A DNA stretch of 9,342 nt from JBPCOI01 sp051000395 (GTDB lineage: Bacteria > Actinomycetota > Actinomycetes > Mycobacteriales > Jatrophihabitantaceae). The stretch is from positions 1-9,342 of the forward strand of contig JBPCOI010000091.1 in the NCBI GenBank assembly GCA_051000395.1. Reading direction: 5' to 3'. Each line of letters begins with the position of its first letter. Position 1 is the stretch's first letter. A program made the translations under genes and the position numbers. The notes under the pieces were generated by a model. That model was not told where the DNA came from. It saw nothing but the letters and a program-made list of their open reading frames with translations, and ran no database searches. Positions 1 through 6,449 of the stretch are shown piece after piece.

Positions 1-40
1 CCCCCACCGCCTGAGCGCCGCCCCCGCGTACCGGCTCACC

Positions 41-46
41 TACACT
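41..46 (+). promoter_or_regulatory. Putative leaderless -10 element (TACACT) of the CNNM gene
   Basis: TACACT matches the actinobacterial -10 pattern TANNNT and ends 7 nt before the GTG start. There is no SD sequence in those 7 nt, so transcription would begin at or next to the start codon. I see no convincing -35 hexamer. This would be the promoter for the four-gene block through the YihY-family gene. Confidence 0.4.
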
Positions 47-53
47 CGGCGTC

Positions 54-1409
54 GTGGCCGGCCAGACGCTGCTCTACATCGGCATCGTCCTGGTGCTGAT
101 CGTCATCGAGGGCGTCTTCGTCGCGGCCGAGATCGCGCTGGTGTCCCTACGCGAGGGCCAGGTGCGCGCGCTCGCCGAGACCGGCCGTCGCGGTGCCGCC
201 GTCGCCAAACTGACCAGCGACCCGAACCGGTTCCTCGCCGCAGTGCAGATCGGCGTCACGTCCACCGCCTTGCTGTCCAGCGCCTTCGGCGCGGTGACGC
301 TGTCCGAGCAGGCGAAGAAGGCGCTCGTGGCTCGCGGCGTCGACACCAGCCTGTCCAGCGTGATCGGCATCGTCGGCGTCACGCTGCTCATCTCCTTCGT
401 GACGTTGGTGCTCGGCGAGCTCGCGCCCAAACGCCTGGCGCTGCAACGCGCCGAGTCGGCCGCAGTTCTGTTCGCCTCGCCGCTGAACCGCATCGCCCGC
501 GGGTTCCGGCCGGTCATCTGGCTGCTGTCGCGCTCCACCAACGGTGTGGTCCGCCTGCTCGGCGGCGATCCCACGGCGCGGCGCGAGCCGATCGGGCAGG
601 ACGAGCTACGCGGGCTGGTGGCCGCGCACGAGTCGCTGTCCTCGGACGAGCGGCGCCTGATCGACGACGTGTTCGCCGCCGGGGAGCGTTCGATCGACGA
701 GGTGATGGTGCCGCGCACCGACGTGACGTTCCTGGAGGCGTCCATGACCGTCAGCCGGGCGGCCAAGATCGCCGGCGAGTCGACGCACTCGCGCTACCCG
801 GTCGTCGGGCGCGGGCACGACGACGTGCTCGGCTTCGTGCACATCCGTGACCTGCTGCTCGGCGACCCGCGCACCGACCGCGACCGCACGGTGCGCGACG
901 TCACGCGTGAGGTCAAGGCGATGCCCGGCTCCAAGCGGGTACTCGCGGCGCTGTCAGAGATGCGGCGCGAAGGCCACCACCTCGCGATCGTCGTCGACGA
1001 GTACGGCGGCACCGACGGCGTGGTCACCCTCGAGGACCTGATCGAGGAGGTGATCGGCGACATCCGCGACGAGTACGACGCGGCCGACCGCGAGGCGCGG
1101 CCCCTCGGCGGCGGCGCGGTGGACGTCGACGGCAAGCTCAATCTGGACGAGGTGGCCGAGGTCTCGGGCCTGGAGCTGCCCGACGGGCCGTACGCGACCC
1201 TCGGCGGCTACGTCATGGCCGAGCTGGGCCGGCTGCCGCAGGTCGGGGACCAGGTCGAGGTAGCGGGTTTTCGCCTCGACGTCACCGAGGTCGACGGCCG
1301 CCGCGCCGCACGGGTGCTGGTGACTCCCAAGCCGGCGGAGGACACGACCGCGGAACGAACCGATGCGCCCGGTGCTGCCAGAATCGGGAGTCATGGCGCC
1401 GAAACCTGA
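54..1409 (+). CDS. CNNM/CorC (HlyC) family membrane protein with CBS pair
   Basis: The 451-residue protein has the full architecture of the hemolysin C/CorC/CNNM family. An N-terminal DUF21 (CNNM) membrane domain covers about residues 1-190; it includes the family pattern VFVAAEIALVSL near residue 22 and GELAPKRLALQ near residue 121. A CBS pair follows at about 205-330 (VMVPRTDV, then HSRYPVVG, then IVVDEYGGTDGVVTLEDL). A CorC_HlyC C-terminal domain lies at about 345-425. Members are linked to magnesium or other divalent cation transport or efflux at the cytoplasmic membrane, with CBS domains sensing nucleotides. Substrate cannot be read from sequence, and the older 'hemolysin' label is misleading. 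The GTG start is chosen because the protein then begins right at the first membrane helix and a -10-like TACACT lies 7 nt upstream with no SD. It overlaps trpS at its 3' end. Actinobacteria often carry two tandem paralogues; an upstream one would lie outside the window. Confidence 0.93.
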   Translation: MAGQTLLYIGIVLVLIVIEGVFVAAEIALVSLREGQVRALAETGRRGAAVAKLTSDPNRFLAAVQIGVTSTALLSSAFGAVTLSEQAKKALVARGVDTSLSSVIGIVGVTLLISFVTLVLGELAPKRLALQRAESAAVLFASPLNRIARGFRPVIWLLSRSTNGVVRLLGGDPTARREPIGQDELRGLVAAHESLSSDERRLIDDVFAAGERSIDEVMVPRTDVTFLEASMTVSRAAKIAGESTHSRYPVVGRGHDDVLGFVHIRDLLLGDPRTDRDRTVRDVTREVKAMPGSKRVLAALSEMRREGHHLAIVVDEYGGTDGVVTLEDLIEEVIGDIRDEYDAADREARPLGGGAVDVDGKLNLDEVAEVSGLELPDGPYATLGGYVMAELGRLPQVGDQVEVAGFRLDVTEVDGRRAARVLVTPKPAEDTTAERTDAPGAARIGSHGAET

Positions 1410-2427
1410 GCACCGCTCCCGTCCCCGCGTACTGTCCGGCATCCAGCCGACCTCGGAGTCCTTCCACCTCGGCAACTACCTCGGTGCCGTCAAGCAGTGG
1501 GTCGCCCTGCAGGACAGCCACGACGTCTTCTACTGCGTCGTAGACCTGCACGCGATCACCGTCGATGCCCCCGCGCCCGAGGTGCTCCGCGCCCGCGTGC
1601 GGGCCTCCGCCGCGCAGTTGCTAGCCGCCGGTCTCGACCCGTCACGCTGCGCGCTATTCGCCCAGAGCCACGTGCCCGAACACACCCAGCTGAGCTGGGT
1701 GCTGGAGTGCATGACCGGGTTCGGCGAGGCCAGCCGCATGACGCAGTTCAAAGATAAGTCCGCCCGCGCCGGCTCCGAGCACATCGCCGTCGGCCTGTTC
1801 ACCTACCCGGTGCTGATGGCCGCGGACATCCTGCTCTACCAGGCCGACGAGGTGCCGGTCGGTGAGGACCAGCGCCAGCACGTCGAGCTCACCCGCAACC
1901 TCGCACAGCGCTTCAACGCGCGCTACGGCCCGACCTTCACCGTGCCGGCGGGCTTCATCCCGAAGCAGACGGCGAAGATCCTCGACCTGCAGGATCCGAC
2001 GGCGAAGATGAGCAAGTCGCGGCCAGCCGCCGGAACCCTCGACCTGCTCGACGATGCCGACGCGCTGGCGCGAAAGATCAAGCGGGCGGTCACGGACACC
2101 GACGGCGAGCTGCGTTTCGACCCGGTCGCGAAGCCGGGCGTCTCGAACCTGCTGAGCATCCTCGCTGCGGTCAGCGACCGCCCGGTCGAGGACGTGGTGG
2201 ACGATCTCGCCGGCGGCGGCTACGGGGCGCTGAAGGCGGCGGTGAGCGAGGCCGTCGTCTCGTTGACGACGCCCCTTGCCAAGCGCACCGCCGAACTGCT
2301 GGATGACCCCGCCGAGCTGGACCGCGTCCTCGCGGCCGGCGCGCAGCAGGCGCGGGCCGTGGCGTCGGTGACGGTGGCCGACGTGTACCGGCGGGTCGGG
2401 TTCCTGGCACCGCGCGGCGAGCGGTGA
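1393..2427 (+). CDS. trpS: Tryptophan--tRNA ligase
   Basis: This cytoplasmic class I aminoacyl-tRNA synthetase charges tRNA-Trp with tryptophan using ATP. Counting from the ATG at 1393, the protein has 344 residues, normal for bacterial TrpS. The HIGH-type signature is HLGN at residues 25-28, in the family context SGIQPTSESFHLGNYLGA. The KMSKS loop is intact at residues 205-209. Other hallmarks are GEDQRQHVELTRNLAQRF in the middle of the catalytic domain and a helical C-terminal anticodon-binding part. An in-frame ATG at 1363 would add 10 residues. The ATG at 1393 is preferred because TrpS proteins usually start shortly before the PRVLSGIQPT segment. A GGGAG sits only 2 nt before that ATG, which is too close for an ideal SD. 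The gene overlaps the CNNM gene by 17 nt, so translational coupling is likely. Confidence 0.97.
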   Translation: MAPKPEHRSRPRVLSGIQPTSESFHLGNYLGAVKQWVALQDSHDVFYCVVDLHAITVDAPAPEVLRARVRASAAQLLAAGLDPSRCALFAQSHVPEHTQLSWVLECMTGFGEASRMTQFKDKSARAGSEHIAVGLFTYPVLMAADILLYQADEVPVGEDQRQHVELTRNLAQRFNARYGPTFTVPAGFIPKQTAKILDLQDPTAKMSKSRPAAGTLDLLDDADALARKIKRAVTDTDGELRFDPVAKPGVSNLLSILAAVSDRPVEDVVDDLAGGGYGALKAAVSEAVVSLTTPLAKRTAELLDDPAELDRVLAAGAQQARAVASVTVADVYRRVGFLAPRGER

Positions 2428-2431
2428 GCTG

Positions 2432-2956
2432 ATGCCCGACGAGGTGACGCTGGGCGTCGCGATCGCGATCCCGCAGCCGCACGCGAGAGTCGTGACGACG
2501 TGGCGGCGCCGGGTGGGTGACCCCGCCGCGGACCTGATCTGGCCCCACGTCACGTTGCTGCCACCGACTCCGGTTCCGCGCGAGAGACTCGACAAGCTCG
2601 AGCTACACCTCGCCGAGGCGGCTGCGGCCGCGCAGCCCTTCGTCATGCATCTTGCGGGGACGGGCACGTTTCGCCCGGCGTCGCCGGTGGTCTTCGTGCA
2701 GGTGGCCCGCGGGGTCGCCGACTGTGAGCTGCTGGAGCGTTCGATCCGCTGTGGTCCCCTGGAGCGCGAGCTCGAGTTCCCGTACCACCCGCACGTCACC
2801 GTCGCGCAGGACGTGGGCGACGACGCGCTCGACCGCGCCTACGACGGGTTGTCCGGGTTCATCGCGCGTTTTCCCGTCTCGCATTTCGTGTTGTTCACCC
2901 GCGACGCGCAGCGCCGCTGGCAGTGGCGCAGCGAGTTCCTACTCGGCGCGCGATGA
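2432..2956 (+). CDS. 2'-5' RNA ligase family / 2H phosphoesterase
   Basis: The 174-residue protein carries the two HxT motifs that define the 2H phosphoesterase superfamily (LigT, ThpR, AKAP7-like): HVT at residues 39-41 (WPHVTLLPP) and HVT at 121-123 (YHPHVTVAQ). The spacing of about 80 residues and the total length fit the family. Known members hydrolyse 2',3'-cyclic phosphates or 2',5'-linked nucleotides, or reversibly ligate RNA ends; the real substrate here is unknown. It starts 4 nt after the trpS stop, and its stop overlaps the next ATG (ATGA). It is thus embedded between trpS and the YihY-family gene, probably by translational coupling. The context suggests housekeeping RNA processing or repair, but that is inference. 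Confidence 0.88.
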   Translation: MPDEVTLGVAIAIPQPHARVVTTWRRRVGDPAADLIWPHVTLLPPTPVPRERLDKLELHLAEAAAAAQPFVMHLAGTGTFRPASPVVFVQVARGVADCELLERSIRCGPLERELEFPYHPHVTVAQDVGDDALDRAYDGLSGFIARFPVSHFVLFTRDAQRRWQWRSEFLLGAR

Positions 2957-4050
2957 ACGTCTTCGTCCGCGCCAAGAACGCTGCCGGCACGCGCTGGGCG
3001 GCGGTCAAGGCGCGGCGCCCGGCTGTGCGCCACGCCGTCGCCGCCTGGAAACGCACGCAGGACACCAACGCGAATCAGTACGCCGCCGCGATCACGTATT
3101 TCAGCTTCCTGGCCCTGTTTCCGTTGCTGCTGCTCGCGGTCGCGGTCACCGGCTTCGTGCTGCATTCCCACCCGGCCACGCTGCAGAGCCTGTTCGACCG
3201 CATCACCACCAAGGCCCCGGGGACGGTCGGCACCACGCTGCGTGAATCGATCAAGACCGCAATCGCGGCGCGGACCAGCGTCGGGATCGTGGGCCTGCTC
3301 GGTGTCCTGCTCACCGGACTGGGCTGGATCGGCAACCTGCGCGCGGCGATCGATGCGGTCTGGGAGCGCAAAGCGGCGTCCCGCAACTTCTTCGTGCAGA
3401 AGCTGGCCAACCTGGGCGTCCTCGCCGGGCTCGGTCTGGGCATCCTCGTCTCGCTCGGGCTTACGGTGGTCGGGACGGCGCTCACCGGCGAGATCCTGCG
3501 TGCCCTCACGCTCGGCGGCCTGCCCGGCGTGCACGCGCTCGTGACGGTGCTGGGCCTGCTGCTCGCGGTGCTCGGCGACATGATCATCTTCTGGTGGCTG
3601 CTCATCCGACTGCCGGGCGTGGCGGTGACCCGATCACTCGCCCTGCGCGGCACCCTGCTCGGGGCGGTCGGCTTCGAGGCGCTCAAGGTCGCCGGGACGT
3701 ACACGATCGCCAGCACTGCGCACAGCGCGACCGCCGGTCCGTTCGCCGGGCTGCTGGCGATCCTCATCTGGATCCAGTTGGTGGCGCGGTTCATGCTCTA
3801 TTGCGCGGCCTGGATGTCGACGTCGACCGGCGCGGCGACGCTCGCGAACGTCGCGGTCGGGGAGGTCGGCGTCGTGCCGACGATCAGCCCGGCCGCGGAC
3901 GTCGCCCCCGGGCCGGCGATCATCCCGGCCGCTCTGGGTGCAGCCCTGGTCGGCGCGGGAGCGGTCGCCGGCGCTGCTGTCGTCTGGACGACCGCACGCG
4001 TCCCGTTCGCCCGGCGCCGCCTCAGCACCGGGGTACCGCGCAGGCCCTGA
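2953..4050 (+). CDS. YihY/YhjD/BrkB family inner membrane protein
   Basis: The 365-residue polytopic protein has the YihY/virulence factor BrkB (YhjD) pattern. A short basic cytoplasmic N-terminus leads into AAAITYFSFLALFPLLLL at about residues 44-61, followed by about five more hydrophobic segments with the family pattern GWIGNLRAAIDAVW in the second. A further hydrophobic stretch near residues 320-345 precedes a basic tail (RRRLSTGVPRRP). The biochemical function of the family is not settled; envelope integrity and transport roles have been proposed, and the 'ribonuclease BN' label in old annotation is an error. The ATG at 2953 overlaps the upstream stop codon by 4 nt; an in-frame GTG at 2923 would give a longer overlap and is less likely. 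It is the last gene of the + strand block, and a strong hairpin lies about 200 nt downstream. Confidence 0.9.
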   Translation: MNVFVRAKNAAGTRWAAVKARRPAVRHAVAAWKRTQDTNANQYAAAITYFSFLALFPLLLLAVAVTGFVLHSHPATLQSLFDRITTKAPGTVGTTLRESIKTAIAARTSVGIVGLLGVLLTGLGWIGNLRAAIDAVWERKAASRNFFVQKLANLGVLAGLGLGILVSLGLTVVGTALTGEILRALTLGGLPGVHALVTVLGLLLAVLGDMIIFWWLLIRLPGVAVTRSLALRGTLLGAVGFEALKVAGTYTIASTAHSATAGPFAGLLAILIWIQLVARFMLYCAAWMSTSTGAATLANVAVGEVGVVPTISPAADVAPGPAIIPAALGAALVGAGAVAGAAVVWTTARVPFARRRLSTGVPRRP

Positions 4051-4251
4051 GCGTGCGCGCACCAAGGCCGGTCCCGGCAGGTTTACGCCCGTGCCGCCGA
4101 CAACGGGTCGATTACTTCGGCGGTTACCGGGGAGTCATGGGCGTGGCCTACCTCGCCCTGCTCGTCGTGTAGACGCAGCATCCGCGACTGGCATCAGGCG
4201 CTCGTCCGCAAGCCGAACCGCTTGCGCGCGACGACACCCGTTCGCGACGTG

Positions 4252-4278
4252 CGGGATTGAGTCTCTTGCTCAATCCCG
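4252..4278. terminator. Perfect 10-bp inverted repeat between convergent genes
   Basis: CGGGATTGAG (4252-4261) and its exact reverse complement CTCAATCCCG (4269-4278) are separated by a 7-nt loop. No T-tract follows on either strand, which is common for actinobacterial terminators. The hairpin lies between the YihY-family gene (+, ends 4050) and the nucleotidyltransferase gene (-, ends 4328), 49 bp from the latter, so it could end transcription from both sides. The rest of 4051-4327 shows no convincing gene, only an 11-codon hydrophobic micro-ORF at 4137-4172 that I do not call. Confidence 0.6.
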
Positions 4279-4327
4279 TAGCGGGAGTGTTCAGCGGGCC
4301 TGTGGCGCGGGGTCTGCGTGCGTGCGG

Positions 4328-4939
4328 CTACGGGTGGAGCGCGCGGCGCCAAGGATGGCTGGGCAGCGTAAGGCTGAGTGCGTCGTCGAGCCAGGCGCGT
4401 TGCGTCGGGTCCAGCATTGGGAGTGCGGCGGTGAAGTCGATCTCGTCGTTCGCGAGTTGGTCGGCCGACGTGGCCTTGTAGAACAGCTGCACCTCCGGGG
4501 CGAGGTACGGCCATCCCTGCCGCGACACACGGCCGAGCTGGTGCACGGGGCGACGCACCCGTGGATCGCGGCGCGAGAACCACTCCTCGCCGTCGGCGTC
4601 ATCGAGCATTACTTGCAGCCGCCAGGGTGCGGACGAGCCCTCTCGGCACCAGATGTCGTGCACGTGCTCGGGCAGGATCTCAGCTGGCGGCCACGGCCGC
4701 AGCTGTCCGGGCGCGTCGGCTGCCTGGATATCCCATCCCGGAAGTACCTCGTGCACGACGTGTTGATCTCGGCGGAGCACCAGGATGTCAATGTCGCCGT
4801 GCTCGCGGACTGAGTGGCCAAGGAAGAGTTCGATCGCGTAACCTCCCGCGATCCACCAGCGTGTCTGTTCGCGCCGTCGCGCCCACAACCCGGCCACCTG
4901 GCAAGGCAGCAAGGCATCCCAGGGGCCAAGATCCGTCAC
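4328..4939 (-). CDS. Nucleotidyltransferase, aminoglycoside ANT(2'')-like fold
   Basis: The deduced protein (203 residues from the GTG at 4939) contains WWIAGGYAIELFLGH followed by REHGDIDILVLR. This matches the pol-beta-type nucleotidyltransferase core of ANT(2'')/LinB-like enzymes: a GG motif, then about 16 residues later the metal-binding D-x-D (DID). The C-terminal part, LAPEVQLFYKA ... DEIDFTAALPML, is typical of an actinobacterial family of uncharacterised nucleotidyltransferases, some of them mislabelled as transporters. It may transfer a nucleotide to an antibiotic, a small molecule or an RNA/protein target; resistance cannot be inferred. An in-frame GTG at 5005 adds 22 residues and follows directly after an in-frame stop region. 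I prefer 4939 because the conserved LGPWDAL segment starts just after it, but neither site has a strong SD. The gene is divergent from the toxin-antitoxin operon. Confidence 0.78.
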   Translation of the reverse strand: MTDLGPWDALLPCQVAGLWARRREQTRWWIAGGYAIELFLGHSVREHGDIDILVLRRDQHVVHEVLPGWDIQAADAPGQLRPWPPAEILPEHVHDIWCREGSSAPWRLQVMLDDADGEEWFSRRDPRVRRPVHQLGRVSRQGWPYLAPEVQLFYKATSADQLANDEIDFTAALPMLDPTQRAWLDDALSLTLPSHPWRRALHP

Positions 4940-5135
4940 GCCGTCAGCCTGCCAGGTGTCCAGGCAGCTCAGCGCCGCAGCTGACGGGATGCAGGGTCCT
5001 GGCACTGATCACGCACCCATCCGGGTCACTTGTGTCGCCGGAAGCGGAATCTTCGGTGACGAATCGGCCATCCTTCGATCAGGTGCCGACGAGCCCGAGG
5101 TCGTCACCGTTGGCGGATCGTCGTCCGGACATTAC

Positions 5136-5165
5136 TTGTACGATCCAGGTGGTGAACTGTACGAT
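5136..5165 (+). promoter_or_regulatory. Leaderless promoter of the phd-relE operon
   Basis: A -35-like TTGTAC (5136-5141) and a -10-like TACGAT (5160-5165) are separated by 18 bp. The -10 ends 6 nt before the ATG at 5172, and no SD lies in between, so the predicted transcript begins at the A of the ATG. The -35 and -10 each fall inside one copy of the direct repeat described separately. Confidence 0.5.
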
Positions 5166-5169
5166 TCAG
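5137..5169 (+). repeat. Two direct-repeat operators, 21 bp apart
   Basis: TGTACGATCCAG (5137-5148) and TGTACGATTCAG (5158-5169) differ at one of 12 positions. Their start-to-start distance is 21 bp, two turns of the DNA helix, so bound proteins would sit on the same face. They cover the -35 and -10 hexamers. This is the layout expected for autorepression by the antitoxin or the toxin-antitoxin complex. The binding protein is inferred, not shown. Confidence 0.55.
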
Positions 5170-5171
5170 AT

Positions 5172-5420
5172 ATGGCCACGATGAACATCAGCGATGCGCG
5201 AGACCACCTGCCCGACGCGATGGAGACAGCACGTACCGAGGCGGTGTTTGTCCAGCGTCGCGGCCGCCTGGCCGGGGTGCTGGTGAGTCCCGAGCGCTAC
5301 GAGCAGCTGATGACCGCTTTGGAAGACGCAGAGGATGTTGCGGCCTTCGACGCGGCGATTGCCGAGGAGGGGCCGAACATCCCCTGGGAGCAGGTCAAGG
5401 CTGACCTCGGCTGGGAGTGA
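5172..5420 (+). CDS. Type II antitoxin, Phd/YefM family
   Basis: The 82-residue protein has the Phd/YefM layout. An N-terminal DNA-binding/dimerisation domain (MNISDARDHLPDAM, then VFVQRRGRLAGVLVSPERYEQL) is followed by an acidic, probably disordered toxin-binding tail that ends IPWEQVKADLGWE, a common ending in actinobacterial members. It would neutralise the RelE-type toxin encoded next and repress their shared promoter. The ATG at 5172 is chosen over earlier in-frame starts because the homology begins there, the predicted transcript starts there, and the preceding sequence is operator DNA. The stop overlaps the toxin's GTG by 4 nt (GTGA), so toxin translation probably depends on antitoxin translation. 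Confidence 0.9.
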   Translation: MATMNISDARDHLPDAMETARTEAVFVQRRGRLAGVLVSPERYEQLMTALEDAEDVAAFDAAIAEEGPNIPWEQVKADLGWE

Positions 5421-5677
5421 GCGCGTATCGGATCGAGCTTCGTCCGGCGGCAGTCCGCGCCTTACGCAAGCTTGACCCTCAGGTTCGTCGTCGGGTCCAA
5501 GGTGCGATCGCTTTGCTCGCCCAAGATCCGCGCCCGCCAAGCGCACGCGCCCTCCGAGGGCGCCCCGGTCTCCGCGTTCGGGTCGGCGACCACCGCATCG
5601 TCTACACGGTCGAAGACGACGTGCTGTTGGTGGTCGTCGTGAGGCTTGGTCATCGACGCGACGTCTACGACCAATAG
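5417..5677 (+). CDS. Type II toxin, RelE/ParE family mRNA interferase
   Basis: The 86-residue basic protein follows the RelE/ParE pattern: YRIELRPAAVRALRKL at the start, then RVQGAIALLAQDPRPP and ALRGRPGLRVRVGDHRIVYTV, ending in RLGHRRDVYDQ. Arginines in the VRVGDHRIVY strand and the terminal HRRDVY segment correspond to the positions where RelE keeps catalytic Arg and Tyr residues, so the toxin appears intact. RelE toxins cleave mRNA in the ribosomal A site, whereas ParE homologues poison gyrase; the conserved Arg/Tyr favour RelE. The GTG start overlaps the antitoxin stop (GTGA). The gene is followed after 33 bp by the convergent EthD-family gene, with a hairpin at the junction. Confidence 0.9.
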   Translation: MSAYRIELRPAAVRALRKLDPQVRRRVQGAIALLAQDPRPPSARALRGRPGLRVRVGDHRIVYTVEDDVLLVVVVRLGHRRDVYDQ

Positions 5678-5691
5678 CGGCAAGTGGGTCG

Positions 5692-5719
5692 CTGACCGAT
5701 CGTCACCCGGTCAGGTGAC
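5692..5719. terminator. Overlapping alternative hairpins between convergent relE and ethD-like genes
   Basis: CTGACCG (5692-5698) pairs perfectly with CGGTCAG (5708-5714). GTCACC (5702-5707) pairs perfectly with GGTGAC (5714-5719). The two hairpins share bases and exclude each other. They span the stop codon of the EthD-family gene (5711-5713) and lie just after the toxin stop. A bidirectional terminator is likely, though no T-tract is present. Confidence 0.45.
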
Positions 5720-6013
5720 TTCAGCCCAGCCGCGTACCGGCTGTGTCTGACTGAAGTTGCCGATGTCGCCGTAGAGCGCGGCGGCATGCTCACCGAGCGC
5801 GGCGCCGAACGCCTCCGGCGACATCACCCAGAAATAGGCAGCAGCGCCGAACGGCGGCGGCGGGGCGCCCGGGGTCGCAAGGCCGCGGTGCACTTCGAAC
5901 CGCACGCAGTTGTCGCCGAGCATCTCGGCGAACATCGGTGCATGACGGGTACGGAAGTAGTCGAAGTCAAAGCCTTCGGCGTCGAGTGGATAGGCGACAG
6001 ACGCGCAGTACAT
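5711..6013 (-). CDS. EthD family protein
   Basis: The protein is 100 residues long, the usual size for EthD-domain (dimeric alpha/beta barrel) proteins. It shows the family pattern: a first strand SVAYP, then FDFDYFRTRHAPMF with the conserved His near residue 24, and GDIGNFSQTQPV near the C-terminus. EthD was named for a gene needed for ethyl tert-butyl ether breakdown, but most homologues are of unknown role, some acting as cyclases or cofactor-free oxygenases. The ATG at 6013 is preferred because AGGA lies 7 nt upstream of it; an in-frame GTG at 6028 would add five residues. The gene stands alone between the toxin (convergent) and a decayed methyltransferase fragment upstream on the same strand, so its substrate cannot be guessed from neighbours. 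Confidence 0.8.
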   Translation of the reverse strand: MYCASVAYPLDAEGFDFDYFRTRHAPMFAEMLGDNCVRFEVHRGLATPGAPPPPFGAAAYFWVMSPEAFGAALGEHAAALYGDIGNFSQTQPVRGWAEVT

Positions 6014-6181
6014 GCCTACATCCTGCACCGGTCACCGATCGCAGCCCTCGCGGCCACGCCACGATTTCGACGCTGGATCGACGGTTTGCGTCTCGAAACG
6101 CCGCGGATCTTCCTCGACGCCTCGCTTTGCTGCTCGCATGCCGATCCACTGTGGGACGAGGCACGCCTCGATGAGCGGGTT

Positions 6182-6338
6182 TCAACGCCAGTCTCGACGT
6201 CGTGCCGTGATCAACCACGAGCGCGAATCGAAGAGCACGCCGTGCTCATCGCTGTAGTGCGCGGCGAGCGCTTGGCGCAGGCGATCAACGATGCGACGGG
6301 TCTTGTGGTCGTTGAGCGAGGGCTGCCCCGCCGTACAA
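6182..6338 (-). pseudogene. C-terminal remnant of a probable SAM-dependent methyltransferase
   Basis: The last part of this - strand frame reads like the end of class I SAM-dependent methyltransferases: RRIVDRLRQALAAHYSDEHG, then VLFDSRSWLITARR, then a stop at 6182-6184. No catalytic methyltransferase domain lies upstream. Just upstream, the frame is restored only if one base is removed from a C run at 6326-6329 (G run on the coding strand): LYGG in one frame then continues as GQPSLNDHKT in the next, the kind of junction expected from a homopolymer frameshift. A few codons further upstream the restored frame meets a stop. So only about 50 residues remain, frameshifted and without a start. Recognition is by pattern memory of the terminal SWL(I/V)TARR motif. 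A chance ORF is the alternative. Confidence 0.45.
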
Positions 6339-6380
6339 GGTCTTCTGGTCGGCGGACGGTCCTCGCATCGAAGCGGTCTT

Positions 6381-6407
6381 CCCTCATCCGTAGGCGGTGG
6401 ATGAGGG
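6381..6407. repeat. Perfect 9-bp inverted repeat
   Basis: CCCTCATCC (6381-6389) and GGATGAGGG (6399-6407) pair exactly around a 9-nt loop. There is no T-tract on either side. The repeat lies 134-160 bp past the ggt stop and just upstream of the methyltransferase remnant. It may be a back-up terminator for ggt or a leftover from the rearrangement that broke the methyltransferase gene. Confidence 0.5.
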
Positions 6408-6449
6408 TGACTGGCATCCCCGTCTGCAGACCCGTGACCGTGCAACCTG

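Noticed and set aside
4067..4078. GCCGG-TC-CCGGC right after the YihY-family gene as a terminator
   Set aside because: The loop would be only 2 nt, and such short GC palindromes are expected by chance in DNA this GC-rich.
4137..4172. 11-codon hydrophobic micro-ORF (MGVAYLALLVV) preceded by GGGGAG
   Set aside because: The SD-like run ends only 2 nt before the ATG, the peptide is very short, and there is no nearby gene it could lead.
4956..5171. N-terminal extension of the antitoxin in the same frame
   Set aside because: The extra 72 codons run antisense to the nucleotidyltransferase N-terminus and through the operator repeats, and Phd/YefM proteins begin at the MNISDAR segment.
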